Shown in pieces: positions 50,854 to 61,542 of a DNA stretch of 64,000 nt. Positions within the stretch are counted from its first letter, which is position 1. Each line of letters begins with the position of its first letter. This stretch comes from Datisca glomerata (Eukaryota; Streptophyta; Magnoliopsida; Cucurbitales; Datiscaceae): NCBI GenBank assembly GCA_003255025.1, contig QANY01008042.1:464101-528100 (forward strand). Direction: 5' to 3'. Made by a program: the position numbers and the translations under genes. Under the pieces are notes generated by a model. It saw only the letters and a list, made by a program, of their open reading frames with translations. It was not told where the DNA came from and did not search any database.

Positions 50854-52334
50854 CTTATCATCAACTCATGGTATATGCGCTTTAACTCTAATAATGAAGG
50901 AATATCAGTTGGAGCCTCTTCAACCATATTATCACCTTCTTTTGATTTTTTTCTTGTGTATCACAATATCAGTATAAAAAACCCTTGGACTAATCTTCCT
51001 CAAGAGGATTTGTGCACGAACATAGTCTTAAGGGTCCAAGCACAAACGAACCTGCAAATCAAGTTAGTAAACATGTCTTAATTATTATTTAGGATCTGAT
51101 GGCATATAATGCTTGTGATTTTATGCTGTTTTTCATTTGTAATGAAAAAAAACGAATATATAAAGAATCTCATACTTGTTCAAGAATAAAAGCAACTTTC
51201 TCAATTTTTGCCATGGCACCAAAAGTCTCCACCTACATAACTCAGTCATCTGAGGTATAACATGAAACTATAATGAGAGAGGTATAACATGAAACTAAAG
51301 TGATGGAAAATCAGTGCAACGATGATCTTTTATTCTTATGATAATTTGAACACCAAATTCCACCAAGATAAAGAATTCATACACACCACAACTTCTTGCA
51401 TCAAATCAGCAGCTTCAACTATATATAAGCCCTTGTTCTTCTTTAATTTTTGCTAGTTTCTTGATTAACCGAACTCTCTCAATTTCTACATAGATCTAAA
51501 AATCAACAGTTGTTCAGAAAATGTTCAAAAAAGATGTTGTATAAAATAATGGAAGGGAGAAATTCGAAAGTATTTGGTTACCTTCCCCGCAGATACATTG
51601 TTTAGAGTCTTGATAAGCTCTATCCGAGTTTCAAGTTCTGGTGTCTCATCAATATATTACATTACTTGTTGGACCATTGCAGTTACAGCCTGAATAGATA
51701 TAGAAAACTTCATGAAAGAAATGGTAAAGCATAATTCTTAAAGTAAAAAAATAATATATTGTCGAAGATACCTAAAGTACGATTCAAATATAATATAAGA
51801 GAAGTGAGCTACACAAATACTTAAAAAAAAATACTACAATCCTTGCTTCACTAAAAATATGACAGCTGTGAGCCGCTAGTTGATCGCATTCGTAGAAATG
51901 TCTAACCACACTAGCACTAAGGAAAGATAAATAGAAGATGGAAAAGGGTAGATATGGACATCCCAGCTTATGATTGCAATAACATGCATGGTTGCCTACA
52001 TCTTCAGAACACTGGTTTGTCTTTTCTGCACATAACTCTCTAGTTTAGAACTACAATGATTTCTTTACCATGCGCACAATTTGGAAGTAAAGTTATTTCT
52101 TTACCAAGTGAAAACTATGCAAGTGTGAACATAATTATCATGTCAGAGACAACAAATTGAGATTGTACAATAGATGGGAAAAAGGGAAACCTGCGTTAAA
52201 GTTCTAAATTTAAGAGAAGTTAGCTACATAAATACTAAAAGAATATAAACACTTATAATCATGCTTTACTAAGAATATAAACACTTATAATCTCTCTATT
52301 AATGATAGCTGAAATTTTGTATTACCTTATGCAG

Positions 52335-52445
52335 GAAGCTTAGACACATTTTTCTGAAATGGTTGTATCGAAGGCCTTATTAGCAAAAATCGAAAGACCA
52401 CCAAGAATAGTATGTTTCCAAACAACTAAGGATAGTAATGATCAA
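52335..52445 (+). pseudogene. RPN5: Captured RPN5 C-terminal-region exon, opposite orientation
   Basis: After an acceptor-like CCTTATGCAG the plus strand reads [20 protein letters not shown] and then KDSND. This is the RPN5 segment following its PCI/winged-helix part, close to the C-terminus. One stop lies near the exon start. It is inverted relative to the six other RPN5 exons and lies upstream of them in their reading direction. It must therefore have been captured or rearranged separately. Confidence 0.9.
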
Positions 52446-53269
52446 CTCCAAAGTAGGACAGGATCTGAAGCTGAATGATGGGGAGCTAGAAGCTATGACA
52501 TGACTTCTCAAATCTCCAAAGGCAGGACTACTTGAAGCCCCAAGAGTTTCCCTCTAATGCGACACTATGCATTAATTTCTTTAACCAACAAAAGATCATG
52601 AACTTTCCGGCATCTCCCAAATGAAATCTTTCAAAAAATGTTAATCGAAAACATCTATAGAAAGTAACTTAGGAAACTCACTAGCCATAATTCATAAGCA
52701 AATAGAAATCGAATTCTCAAAATCTTTCAGATCCAATTATTGAAAATGAGAGGTAGGGACAAAATAGAGGAATAAAGGAACCAATAGAGAAAAAAATTGA
52801 AATAAACAAGGATAACTCGTGAGCTTTAGGTGAGAGAAAGAGGAGAGAGAGAAGGAGAATGGGGAGGGGGAGGNGAGGGAGAGAGAGAGGACATGGGTGG
52901 GGAGTTTTCTGTCAGAGCTTGAAGTTTTTGTTGGTTGGAGAAGCTGCTAGAAGAGATGGCGAGTTGCGGCTCCAAGAGAGGCGAACAACTAGGGCACACA
53001 TTGAAAGAGAGAATGTGGCAACAAGAAATAGAGAGGGAAAGCACGAAATGGTGATTTTGTAATTAAAAATGAAAACAAACTTAATGACAGGGATTCATTA
53101 AGCTGTCGTTATATATCGAAATAATTGGCATCAACTTGGCGCCCTTTATTTTGATCGCAGTTAAAAATTTAACTATCATTTTAGTTAAACTTATTGTGAC
53201 AATAAACTTAAAACTTGTCATTTTAAAAATTAAAATATCTCCCTTCTTGACACCTTTTTTGTGTGATAG
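52446..53269. other. Right part of the Pack-CACTA element
   Basis: It contains a GA-rich segment (52826-52900, with one ambiguous base at 52874) and a short open frame on the minus strand (53044-52826) that I do not recognise. Subterminal motifs follow from about 53080. It may hold another captured gene piece, but nothing can be named. Confidence 0.45.
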
Positions 53270-54206
53270 TTTTCAAGAACCTATCATCTTTTCTTTTACT
53301 TGGCTATCATAAGAAGCCAATTTTGAATCAACTCTCGATTCATGCGCACTATATTTTCTAGTCCATACAATATTTTGCTATATCACCCTCGTGAATATCA
53401 GTAACAATATATGAATGTAAAATTACCATTTTATCCCTCTAGTTATTATTTTCTTAACTCATTTATTGATTGTGAATAAGAAAGTCATAACAGCGAATTG
53501 TCTCGCACAGTTCACCATGTCTTATTCAATGATTCATTACATCGAGTATCTGGCTATGTTTATTTATTCACTAGAGCATAAGGTGATATTGTTGCATTTT
53601 ACAATCTCGTCACGAATTTCATATCTGTGAATTACGTAATTCTAACATAGTTAAATCACGATCCTAACAACTGATGTATTGTCCGGCAATTCAAACTCAC
53701 TCATTTGACGTATCAAAGATCGTAAGTAACTAAGTCAAGTTTCGTATTCACCTCAGGATTAAGGTATTCATGAAAATACCCTTAAGGTTTAAACAATAGA
53801 TTTAGAGTTAGATAAATGACTTTGCTCCAAACTAATTTATTACTTATCTATTCAACATGTTCCATAACATGTCTAGATCAATCGTTAGTCTCCACTCCCA
53901 TGCCCCAAGATCGGCATCATTTGGTTCAACCTAATAGTCATAATCGAACTCGATTGTCCAGTTGATCCTAAGACTGTAATAATATTTTAAACTATTTTAG
54001 AAGAGTTTGTCTGGAAGACCCCTCAGTCTTTACTCTTCTTAGGCTGACAATAGTTTCAGAACTTAAGTAAATTATAAACACACATTAATTAATATAAAAA
54101 CTCTCATTCATTCATTAAATTCAGTAATACAAAATATCTGAGAAATAACTAAATACTCATAAATAATTATTACACGCTACTTTATGGACATAATTCTAAC
54201 ATATAG

Positions 54207-54650
54207 ACAAGTGTGTAATGTGCTCTTACCAATACCCACTGAGACTGTGTCTGTACCATGGTATTCATTGTTGATGCTCATTTTCCCAAGGTCATTGGTT
54301 ACATGGTGAGTGGCACCACTGTCAGCAAACCATGAACCTTCACTACCATTCTCAGATCTTATAACATACTAGTTTTGGTGGTGGGCATTGACTTGTGAAG
54401 TTTGACCAAAGGCATAATTGGTAAGATGAGCTTAGGGAGGAGGTTGATGATAGCTTTTCTCATACCTAAACCAGCAGGTTAGGGCAATATGAACTGGTTT
54501 ATTTCAGACTTGATAAACAACTCGATTGTTATTAAACCTGCCACATCTATCCCTTCTTCCTCCTTTGTTAGAATTCAGGCTCCTATTTTGAAAACTTCTG
54601 TTTGAGTAATAAGGACTATTCCATTGTTGGTTTTGAGTTTTGGAGGGATT
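54207..54650 (-). pseudogene. Copia element A: zinc-finger and protease region
   Basis: The minus strand gives an Asn/Arg-rich nucleocapsid tail (RDRCGRFNNNR, then HIALTCWFRYEKSYHQPP), then the aspartic protease active site WFADSGATHHVTNDLGKM at about 54340-54290. The protease processes the copia polyprotein. The reading continues beyond the solo LTR at 40418 with VPKIKKN-type sequence, supporting one original element. Confidence 0.88.
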
Positions 54651-57600
54651 CACTATAATAAATATGATATTCCACAAGATTAAAATACAAGGTTTGCAGT
54701 CGGCTCTTGTTAAAAACTAAAAAAAATAAGAGATTTTAAAATCAAGTAAAATTTATTCTGGTTAAAAGTGAAAAAAAGTGGAAGGCAAAAGACGCGAGAC
54801 TTAGACTTAAGTGAGACTTTGATAAAAAATTTATCACCAATCACATTTCGTTCTCGAGCTCTCTCAGTACTATGGCTCGATTCTCTTACTCCATTTTCAT
54901 ATCAGAGAAGCTCAACTCGTTGCTCCATTTTTTATCAGAGAAGCAAAAAAATTAGAGACCTCTCGACAGTATTGTGGCTCGATACCATTCTCTCTCACTC
55001 TCTCGTTCAAAGACAAAGCAGCTAGGGTTTCATTGATTTTCAGGTTTGGAGACCCATCGACATTTCAGTCTCTTTCGATTCTTCTCCCTCCCTCTTTTGT
55101 TCAAAGATAGATAAGATCCTCATCGTGGGTCTCATCACTGTGCTTGGTTCTCGTCATCGTGGGTCTTGTCACTATGCTTGGTTCTCGTCATCGTGGGTCT
55201 CGTCACTATGCTTGGTTTTTGTTATCATCGATGAGAATCTTATTCGGTTTGTTAAAATTGATTTATCATTTTCTCTAAGTTCGTAGGTTATGTTTGATTT
55301 GACGTAGCTATTGGCTTTGTTTGTTATAGCTAAGCTTTTCTTTATGGGCTTTAAACTTGCGATTTTAGGGTTAAGGTTCCTTTCTCCATTTCTTTTCTGG
55401 GTGTTGATGAATCATCATCATGGGTTTTACGGTCTCATATTGTCTGTTAGGTTCTATGCTGAGCTCTTTGCCATTTAGGCACGATGATAAACCTTATTTC
55501 ACCATCATAGAAGTTGAGCTCGCTGATGGTGAGTGTCTCATTTCTCGATCTGCTGTGAAATATTTGCTACAATTTCACATGTGTTTTATTCTTCCTCCCC
55601 CCCTTCACTGAAGATACTGTCCATTTTCTTGCTGAATTTTTTGATTGGTGATCCTCTACATTAAAAGACATGTTTAAGTGCTGTCACTGGAACAATTAGG
55701 AATCTGTAAAAAAATTCTTTAAAAACAGGATAACCTTTGATGAGATTAATAAGCTTGTTACTCTAGGTTATTTTGATGATGTTACTCTTTGTTGGTTGAA
55801 TTCTTTAACTTGCATGATTACGGTATGTATTAGAACTATTTTTTGCTAATGTGCTACATTTTAAAAACTAAAAATATTTGAAAACCCTTGTGTAATGATT
55901 GCTGCCTTGGCAACAATATATGTTTTATGTCCGCCTCTAATTGTTTGGTCATTTACTTTTGTGATATATGGGTGGAAGGTTTGAAGTTTCATTGTTCATT
56001 ATCATTCAGGATGGATTTATTCCTTATTTATTCAATATTATATGATTGCTTATGCCTTGTTTTACTGCAGGCGACTCAGCAGACGCAGTTGCTTGCATGA
56101 AGGTCCATGGTCACACTCGAGACATATGGTATGAATATGTCTATTGCACTCTATTTTTTCTTTTCACCATCTGAGTCTTTGTGCTGTTTTGGATCTAGAT
56201 ACATAGTTTCTCTTTGAGATCTATAGGGGTTCCTTTTACTTTGCTTTTAGCTTCTGGTCTTTGAGCTTTGGTATGTGAGCTCCGAAGAATATACATTCAT
56301 ATAGGAATCATTTGTGTTTCTCTTACTTAATGTGGATGGATTTTGTTCCACTTAGACTTTTTATTTGCTTAATTTGAAATTATAGTTGAATGATTTACTG
56401 AGCTTTGGTCAACTTCGAGTATGGAAAAGAATGACATTGTCTTGGAGTGGGTATGTGATTTTGTTGTTCTTATTTGATATTACTTTGTTTTATTTTATAC
56501 CAAAATTCTGAGAAAGTTTTGAAGTTTTTTGGCAATGGAAGTGGGAATTTGGCGTTCTTGTTATCAAAGAAAATTAGTCCAAATGGGAAGGTCAAACTTT
56601 TCTTTTCAGTAATTTATATTTTGGTTTTATTATGAATAACCTATACCAACTGTGTAGAAAACTAACATTGTTATGGACATTGATACTAGTCTATAAATGA
56701 TTCTAGTCTTTGAGCTTTGGTATGTAAGCTCCAAAGAATATGCATTCATACAAGAATCATTTATAGACTATGAAAGTAAAACATAACTATTTTTGGTTAA
56801 TATTAGTTTAATCAACAATGTTACGGTGCTGGTAAATCTCAGTACTTGATCCAATTAATCTATCATATAAATTGTTGCTCCAAAATTGCTTGATCTGTGG
56901 AAACTTTTCAATCCAATATTACTAAGTCATTATTCGTCTGGACGAAAATTTGTGATTCTGTGACAATAACGATATTTTGTTATTAGAGAGTTGATTAATA
57001 GATCTAATCCTATATGTTTACTATGTGCTCGCACAATGATTGATGAAATAAATACACACACACATTTTGTTTGGTATGTAGTTAGATGTTAACATCTTGA
57101 ATTATGTCATGCAATGACTAGTCTTTCTTATCTCGGCACCTAGATGTTTCATCATTTTAACTTGTCCTTATATTCAGACAATAATTTAATTGAAATCTTA
57201 ACAACACAAAGCCAGGAACATTGATGGTATGATTGTTCTAACTGGAAACCGTTTTGCACATATTACAGCTGATGTACGTCTATGAATGATTTCATATTCT
57301 ACCTAATCAAACATGGATTTTGTGGCGATGGACTTCAGTGTGAAGGTGAGTTAAATATATGTTAAAAAACTTGCAGAGTGATTATAAATGATTATTATCT
57401 ATTCTTTTTGAAGCTTTGGTTTTACTTTTTCTTTAAATTATTCATCATAAAATATGCAGTATGGTATGATTTCATCCCCTTCTTCTACTGCCATCATTTT
57501 TGTACTAGATTTTTCTTAGGGTTTTATCATACATGAGATTTGAATGTTAATCTTTTAGCTTTTATGTTGTTATTTTTTATATTATTTGACATTTCCTATA

Positions 57601-59025
57601 CTTGTTTTTTGTCAAACCCCTTGCAGAAATAATGTATATTATATGAACTGCTTATCCCTTTGCTTCTACTGTAATGTTGTGGATATGGTAGTTTAAAGGC
57701 TAATGATGCTTGTTATACTTTAGATGATGAAATCTGGGGACTTTACTCTGAAGTGGAAGTTTGGTCAGAAAAAATTAAAGCGTAAAAAAACCAACCGCAT
57801 TTTTATGCCTAGTTTTTTTCTCATACTATGATGCTAGTTTGAAGTTTATTTTGTGGATTCGTCCCCCAATTCAGAAAACTCATACTAAAAATAAAGTCTT
57901 GCATACGTGCTAGAATCATACATTTTTGGATATCAAAAGTACTTTAGGGAAAAAAGGTCAATAGTAAATTCTGCAAGTTATGGTATGCCGCGTTTATCTT
58001 GTGGTTTTGTAGCACTCTACTATAAAAGTAAAGGAGATTAATTATATTTTTCAATCTGGACGTTATTATTTTGGAGCTTACTGCTTCTCCCCCTCCCCCA
58101 GTCTGTGACCTGATGAACACAATCACCGTGTTGTGTGTTATTTTAAAGCACTCTAGTGTTAGATTTGTATTTGGGGCAACAATGATGATAAAAATTTCAG
58201 CAGGATTAGAACTTGAACATAAAAAGATATGCCTTTGGATTCTATTTGCTGCATTAATGAGTATATGTATACTTCTACCTCATTTTTTTACTAGTGAAAT
58301 CTTTATAAGTGATCATAATTTTTTACTAGTGAGGAATCTATTTGTTGCATTAATATTTTATATTCATATGACATTGGATTCAATTCATTGTAATTGCACT
58401 ATATATTAGTTATGAGAAATTTAAACAAGTACATTGACTATATATTTTCTTTAAAATGCAAGACCTATAATCCCTTGAGGCTTTTCAACTTGGCATCAAA
58501 GTTTGAAGAGTTAAGCAATGAAAATTTGAAGTTATTTTGTAGCGTCTGTGGAATTTATAGATTTTTTTAGTTTTTTTAATAGAACGTTATATTAGTAGAC
58601 TAAGTACTAATATTTTTAGATTATAATTATGGATAATATTTTGTGAAAATGAAATGATGTTTGAATGCCTTTTAGTCTAGTAATGTATTAATTTTGAATG
58701 TTTAAATAAGTACGTAAACAAGTGCATATAAATTGATTGTAAAAAAATAGCTTTATTAAAATACCAGGAAAATATCTTTATAAGAGGTATAATTTATAAC
58801 CAAAAACTATATGAATGAGATTTAAAAAATCTTATGGTATCTGATTTATTAAGATATAAAAATAACTGAGAATATTAATTCATGAGAATTAAAAATGCCT
58901 GGTGAATAAAAGTACAAGAGTCGTAAAACCTCATTAAACAATAAGGAGTAAAAAAATCCTATAAAAGGTAAGATATCACAGGTGTCTTCATAGGAGACGT
59001 TGCGGCTCGCGAAAAATGCAGACTT
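54651..59025. mobile_element. Insertion of unknown type inside copia element A
   Basis: Copia sequence stops at 54650, where the left edge reads CACTATAATAAATATGATAT, and resumes near 59026. I could not find a matching inverted right end, so the class is open; a CACTA-type element is only suggested by the first bases. Inside are a 34-bp tandem repeat (55121-55218) and exon-like pieces with GT/AG borders. Examples are a short piece ending at about 56112 before GTATGAAT, and one near 57212-57275 (RNIDGMIVLTGNRF). I do not recognise these. A captured host gene is possible. Confidence 0.5.
55121..55218. repeat. 34-bp tandem repeat, about three copies
   Basis: Units starting CATCGTGGGTCT at 55121, 55155 and 55189, each followed by YGTCACTRTGCTTGGTT. 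Confidence 0.92.
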
Positions 59026-59750
59026 TTAATATGAGGGGTTTTCACAGGCGCCGCATGATCTTTGTGGATTACTTTTCACATGAATATATGTCTCTTGTAG
59101 AATGTCATATTTCTTGTAGTGATTAAACTTCCTATTCCCAGTATTGTGCTCAAATAGATGATATGTTGCTCCCATACTCAACTCTTTTTTAGTCTTGAAC
59201 TTTTGTGATCTAACTTCGTGTATTAAGAGCATAGATTGTTCCTCTTTAAAAGGGAGATTGTTAGGCCTTGAGGATATATTTACAACGACATGATCAAAAT
59301 CTAGTCCCAGTACATCGAGAATATGGAGAATAAGGTCATGCTCACTGATGTAGGCTCCTGTAGCAATGAGATTGTCACTGATGCTTCTCATGGTATCACT
59401 GTAGTTTGTAATTGATTTATTTTCTTTCGTAGTCTTGTGTAAGGAGATTTTCAGTTTCAAAAGCTTAGCTTGAGTTTTGTTGGCAAATGTTCTGTCTTAG
59501 CCACATCGTGTAATCTGGGTTGGTTGTACCGTCTTCCAGAAGTTTTGTTGCTCTTATTCCAGTGTTTGTGATGAAATCAATAAGACCATGACCAATAATG
59601 GTTGGGACAACCTGTGATTTCCATAGAATATGATTATCCATGTCAAGCTTGATTGACAGAGTGGAGCACATAGTGTTGGAAAAGAGATTCAGACATACAC
59701 TTATCAATGTGAGTCTTCTATGTAGTTCTTGTTTTGTGAAGAGTCACCTG
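59026..59750 (-). pseudogene. Copia element A gag
   Basis: Two minus-strand frames, 59707-59465 and 59460-59026, together resemble plant copia gag of the UBN2/Retrotran_gag type: LSIKLDMDNHILWKSQVVP, then a block with LRQNICQQNSS, then KENKSITNYSDTMRSISDNL and HDLILHILDVLGLDFDHVV. Gag packages the element RNA. A stop and frame change at about 59462 and an insertion at the C-terminal side break it. Confidence 0.88.
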
Positions 59751-59777
59751 GGGATGCCATGGGAGCTTTAGCATGTG

Positions 59778-59789
59778 TTCTGATACCAA
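59778..59789 (-). promoter_or_regulatory. Primer binding site of copia element A
   Basis: The minus strand reads TTGGTATCAGAAC directly after the LTR. It matches the initiator-methionine tRNA complement (TGGTATCAGAGC) used by plant copia elements, with one change. Confidence 0.85.
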
Positions 59790-60141
59790 TATTGAAGATG
59801 AAGTAGAGAGTATTTACAGAAATGATGATAAAGATAATTCACCTTCACACTGATTACGAGGAATTACAGCAAATATATAGCTAAGGCATAAGCACGATTA
59901 TCATTAGAAGATTAAAGCTAATGTAACAAACTCTCCTCACACAATTGCCTCTCAATAAGGAACAATCTTAACAAAAAACCAACAACAATGATTGAGAGAA
60001 TATTTGCTGAGCTGGCCATGCACACGTGAGAGAGAGAAAGCTAGGAGGGGTGACCAAGAGAGAGAGAGAGTGCATGCAGACACGACAAAACCATGAAAGG
60101 AGCCATGCCACTAAGCTGGCTCTTCTTCTTCAATTCTAACA
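59790..60141 (-). repeat. 5' LTR of copia element A
   Basis: On the minus strand it begins TGTTAGAATTGAAG (60141) and ends CTTCATCTTCAATA (59790), imperfect inverted termini. It is followed at once by the primer site. The inner half aligns with the remnant at 38538-38668. Confidence 0.85.
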
Positions 60142-60552
60142 ACCCTCAATCTTGTAAGGGCAACCTACTTTAAATCAGGCATGTAACAGTAATCTGGCAC
60201 ATGGTTTGCCATAACATTTTCCCTCCTTCATGAATCCTTCTTCATGAGTGACTTGTGAAGCAAGGCCACAAGTTTTTTCTATTTCTTGCTTTTCGTACTA
60301 GGAAGTAATCAAGTTTTTTTCTATTCATGGTTTACATTTTACCCTTTATTTAATCAGTTAATGATCAATGATAAATACTCTAATATGAGAAAATTAACAA
60401 GACTAAGCTTTTACAACCATACGTGGATGAAACTACAGAGAGCGAATAATTAACTCAGAATTATCTTTGAAAAGAGAAAGAGCACAAGTAGGATATTTAT
60501 AAAAAAAAACTAAGTGGAAAAAGAATTACGTAGAGTAACTTTCAAAAGCTTG
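60142..60552. other. AT-rich intergenic DNA
   Basis: Nothing recognised. Confidence 0.4.
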
Positions 60553-61130
60553 GTACAACCCATATTGGTGGAGTAATATTTGAATGAGTAATGTTTGTCA
60601 GTCAACAGTGGTTCTATTGTTCAATCTCTTATATTGTAGATACCTATGTCTATACCTCTCTCTTCAGGCATCAAGTAGTAAAAAAGAACTATAATCAGGG
60701 GAAAGTTGATATGATTACTCCCACATCTAAATAATTTGATGCGTCAACAGTGAGTGAAGAATTATGTCCCAAAAATAATGTCATGTTGCCCAAGTCCTTC
60801 ACCTCTGCAAATATTCCAATTGTTTTGATCCACCTTGAATACTTGGAAGCGATTACTCGCATAAGTTTGCGATTATGGACCTTCGTAGCATAGACGATGA
60901 ACAAAGATCCTTTTGATTCGACCAAATACAATGTTTCAAAACCACTTTGTTCTCTGGACAGAATAATATCTAGATCGATTGCTTGTGTTCGGATATGAGA
61001 ACCTCTAATATGAATCACAAAAACTTGATCATAATTAATAGCATAAAACTTACCATTGTGATATTTTCTATAATTGTCTTTATGAGGAGCAAAGTTCCAT
61101 GCCGGAGATCAAACGAAGTCATTGGTTCAG
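60553..61130 (-). pseudogene. DUF295 (F-box/KIB-type beta-propeller) gene fragment
   Basis: DUF295 proteins are a large, fast-evolving plant family, often with an N-terminal F-box. The minus strand reads PAWNFAPHKDNY and HNGKFYAINYDQVFVIHIRG (61110-61000), then TLYLVESKGSLFIVY, then MTLFLGHNSSLTVDAS (about 60775). After a stop at about 60695 the similarity continues in other frames with IGIYNIRD and the typical family ending PPIWVVPSF (near 60560). The F-box and the N-terminal half are missing. Frame changes in the last 150 bases show decay. I take it as a truncated pseudogene. Confidence 0.78.
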
Positions 61131-61542
61131 TAACTAACAGTAAAAGATCATGCCGATGATCATGAGTTGATCAATAAAACAAAGAAAAAAATAAGAAATT
61201 AAAGAGAATAATTAAGTCTTTTGAATGGATGGGAAATAGCAAGAAACGGAGGCTTAGACAGCAAAACTAAGACTATGAGAAGAGACATAACCGCAGACAT
61301 GCATAATTAGGGTTTTAATTAGAATTGGAACCCTTTGCTTACGAGATGTTGAATGGAATTAGCAAATTAAACACTTTTTAATTCATATAAGGAAACACTA
61401 CAGTCTCATGACGATGGACATCTTTAATCTCTAGCTCTCACGCCAACTACTGCAACTGCATGTGGTTGAAATATATATATGCATGGGCCAAAATTATAAA
61501 TTGAATAGCTAATTTAGCGTGATTAATGTGGGTGTAGAAGTA
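61131..61542. other. AT-rich intergenic DNA
   Basis: The missing upstream half of the DUF295 gene is not here; nothing else is recognised. Confidence 0.4.

Larger units (their letters stand above)
41856..51689 (-). pseudogene. RPN5: Captured RPN5 (26S proteasome lid subunit) fragment, six consecutive exons with introns
   Basis: RPN5 (PSMD12) is a PCI-domain subunit of the 19S regulatory particle lid. Minus-strand exons: 51689-51582 (AVTAMVQQ, then [17 protein letters not shown]), 51495-51387 (IYVEIERVRL), 51232-51176 (VETFGAMAKIEKVAFILEQ), 51051-50854 ([20 protein letters not shown]), 42139-42040 ([14 protein letters not shown]), 41968-41856 ([16 protein letters not shown]). Together they cover roughly the middle half of the protein. 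All have GT and AG borders. Introns are retained, so genomic DNA was captured, not mRNA. Defects: a stop in the first exon, a 4-bp-type frameshift in the second, a stop and frameshift in the fourth. The exons ending at 50854 and starting at 42139 splice in phase (..AG + G..) across an inserted CACTA element. It is non-coding for RPN5 now. Confidence 0.93.
41391..53269. mobile_element. CACTA-like element carrying RPN5 gene fragments (Pack-CACTA)
   Basis: The left end CTACTACAAAAATAAG and the right end read inward (CTATCACACAAAAAAGG) are similar and CACTA-like. Both flanks carry subterminal motifs: GATGACGGGGATTACCC and CTGTCAATATAG on the left, AATGACAGGGATTCATTAAG on the right. The element interrupts the solo LTR. 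Its cargo is pieces of RPN5 at 41856-42139, 50854-51689 and 52335-52445. I could not confirm a 3-bp target duplication, so the borders are good to about 10 bp. Confidence 0.72.
40424..54201 (-). mobile_element. Large solo LTR (about 1.9 kb), interrupted by a CACTA element
   Basis: The two outer parts, 40424-41390 and about 53270-54201, form one LTR on the minus strand: TGTTAGAATTATG at 54201 and CTAATCCAACA at 40424. The direct duplication TATAG sits exactly at both outer edges (40419-40423; 54202-54206). A promoter-like TTTATATAAGGGATGG lies at 40911-40926. No internal retroelement sequence remains, so this is a solo LTR from recombination between two LTRs. It landed in the protease region of copia A, whose sequence resumes on both sides. 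Confidence 0.9.
38538..60141 (-). mobile_element. Copia element A, split by nested insertions
   Basis: On the minus strand the parts occur in the correct order: 5' LTR 60141-59790, primer site, gag 59750-59026, zinc-finger/protease part 54650-54207, rest of protease and integrase 40418-38800, linker, and an LTR remnant 38668-38538. The RT/RNase H region is deleted: the linker frame runs straight into LTR sequence. The LTR remnant aligns with 59872-60003. The parts are separated by a solo LTR (40424-54201) with everything nested in it, and by an unknown insertion (about 54651-59025). Confidence 0.85.

Noticed and set aside
41856..51689. A functional or retroposed RPN5 gene
   Set aside because: Introns are retained, which rules out a processed copy. 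In-frame stops, frameshifts, missing N- and C-terminal exons and an inverted exon rule out a working gene.
1418..60141. The copia fragment at 1-1640 and copia A being the same family, because both LTRs carry TATTGAAGATGA
   Set aside because: In copia A this motif lies at the opposite end of the LTR relative to its coding strand, and the rest of the two LTRs does not align.
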